Assembly (NCBI GenBank): GCA_003696565.1
Contig: RFHA01000129.1
Location: forward strand, 1-53,874
Length of the DNA stretch: 53,874 nt
Direction: 5' to 3'
Origin: Chloroflexota bacterium
GTDB taxonomy: Bacteria > Chloroflexota > Anaerolineae > Aggregatilineales > Phototrophicaceae
Shown here: positions 53,005-53,874 of the stretch, piece after piece
Position numbering within the stretch: position 1 is the first letter of the stretch
How the letters are laid out: each line of letters begins with the position of its first letter
Position numbers and translations under genes: made by a program
Notes under the pieces: generated by a model
What the model was told of the DNA's origin: nothing
Database searches by the model: none
Seen by the model: the letters and a program-made list of their open reading frames with translations, nothing else

Positions 53005-53874
53005 ATGGCTAAAGGAAAATTCGACCGTAGCAAACCCCATGTAAACATCGGTACAATTGGTCACGTTGACCATGGCAAGACCACGCTGACCGCTGCCATT
53101 ACAAAGGTGCTGGGTCTGTATGGTAAAGCACAAAAGATGAACTATGAAGATATTGATAACGCGCCAGAAGAAAAGGCTCGTGGTATTACCATCAATATCC
53201 GTCATGTGGAATATGAAACCGACAACCGTCACTATGCACACGTGGACTGCCCAGGTCACCGCGACTACATCAAGAACATGATCACCGGTGCTGCCCAGAT
53301 GGACGGTGCAATCCTGGTGGTGAGCGCGCCTGATGGTCCCATGCCACAGACCCGTGAACACGTGCTGTTGGCACGCCAGGTGGAAGTGCCCGCCATGGTG
53401 GTGTTCCTCAACAAAGTTGATCAAATGGACGATGAGGAACTGTTGGAACTGGTGGAAATGGAATTGTTGGAACTGCTGGAAAGCTACGGCTTCTCTGGCG
53501 AAACCCCCATCATCCGCGGCTCTGCATTGGCTGCTACTGAATCAGATAGCACTGATCCATCCGCACCAGAATATGCACCAATCCTGAAGTTGATGGAAGC
53601 AGTGGATGAATGGATCCCCACACCAACCCGTGAAACCGATAAGCCATTCCTCATGCCGGTGGAAGACGTTTTCTCCATCAAGGGGCGTGGTACCGTGGTG
53701 ACCGGGCGTGTGGAACGCGGCACCCTGAAGAAGGGTGATGAAATTGAAATCATCGGGCTGCGTGATGAAACCCTCAAGACTGTGGTGACCGGTATCGAAA
53801 TGTTCCACAAGGAACTGGATCAGGCAGAAGCAGGCGATAATGCTGGTATTCTGCTGCGTGGTGTCACCCGTGAA
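53005..53874 (+). CDS. tuf: Elongation factor Tu, 5' part (cut by the window end)
   Basis: The first 290 codons are present and the frame is open at the right edge. EF-Tu carries aminoacyl-tRNA to the ribosome. [15 protein letters not shown] is G1, [14 protein letters not shown] switch I, DCPGH G3 and NKVDQMDD G4. Domain 2 begins near [16 protein letters not shown]. After DCPGH the next residue is Arg (HRDYIKNM) where most EF-Tu have Ala. AGGA lies 12 bases before the ATG. Confidence 0.96.
   Translation, partial: MAKGKFDRSKPHVNIGTIGHVDHGKTTLTAAITKVLGLYGKAQKMNYEDIDNAPEEKARGITINIRHVEYETDNRHYAHVDCPGHRDYIKNMITGAAQMDGAILVVSAPDGPMPQTREHVLLARQVEVPAMVVFLNKVDQMDDEELLELVEMELLELLESYGFSGETPIIRGSALAATESDSTDPSAPEYAPILKLMEAVDEWIPTPTRETDKPFLMPVEDVFSIKGRGTVVTGRVERGTLKKGDEIEIIGLRDETLKTVVTGIEMFHKELDQAEAGDNAGILLRGVTRE

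Noticed and set aside
1-53874. CRISPR arrays, insertion sequences, prophage genes, tRNA genes, toxin-antitoxin pairs
   Set aside because: I looked for repeated spacer patterns, transposase motifs, clover-leaf T-arms outside ssrA and small paired genes, and saw none that could be supported.

Overview
The window is a chromosomal segment of about 47% G+C (estimated by eye) from a bacterium most like an aerobically respiring Chloroflexota, perhaps Anaerolineae-like. This assignment is inference. It rests on a fused GlyQS glycyl-tRNA synthetase, a tmRNA tag beginning ANNN, a Thr/Pro-linker lipoprotein, two FHA proteins of similar type, and the style of the NADH dehydrogenase genes. Several genes, including rpoB, start with TTG next to a good Shine-Dalgarno sequence. 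No phage, insertion sequence, CRISPR array or tRNA gene was seen.

Layout. 1-7.9 kb: a fragment of a serine hydrolase, then on the minus strand endonuclease V, a KamA-type radical SAM protein, rpoB standing alone without rpoC, and an ECF sigma factor overlapping a small membrane protein. 8-17.1 kb, plus strand: fused glyQS, the dnaG-rpoD pair, a Nudix-GNAT fusion and an alpha/beta hydrolase. 17.4-34.5 kb: a complete 14-gene complex I operon in the order A-B-C-D-E-F-(TPR-like gene)-G-H-I-J-K-L-M-N. 34.5-38.1 kb: a large GT-C membrane glycosyltransferase, an FHA protein and a MarR regulator. 38.1-46.0 kb, minus strand: macro-domain protein, mfd, pth, an ABC exporter, a lipoprotein and the tmRNA gene ssrA. 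46.2-49.6 kb: FAD oxidoreductase, acyl-CoA dehydrogenase and an FHA-receiver protein. 49.6-53.9 kb: the str operon rpsL-rpsG-fusA-tuf, with tuf cut by the window end.

The most unusual part is complex I. NuoJ carries about 240 extra residues between TM4 and TM5 that look like a tandem DUF4397-type beta-sandwich. NuoL carries about 145 extra residues, rich in His, Asp and Glu, between TM6 and TM7. Topology places both on the outer face of the membrane. NuoH has an extra N-terminal helix and a long C-terminal extension, and a TPR-like gene is translationally embedded between nuoF and nuoG. Together these suggest an enlarged complex I with a lineage-specific outer-face module.

Other points of interest are a tmRNA tag ending in YAA, a Thr at the RpoB position of E. 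coli Arg529 (a rifampicin-contact residue), mutually exclusive hairpins in the rpsL leader, a candidate leader peptide before the FAD oxidoreductase, and a receiver domain with Glu at the phosphoacceptor position.
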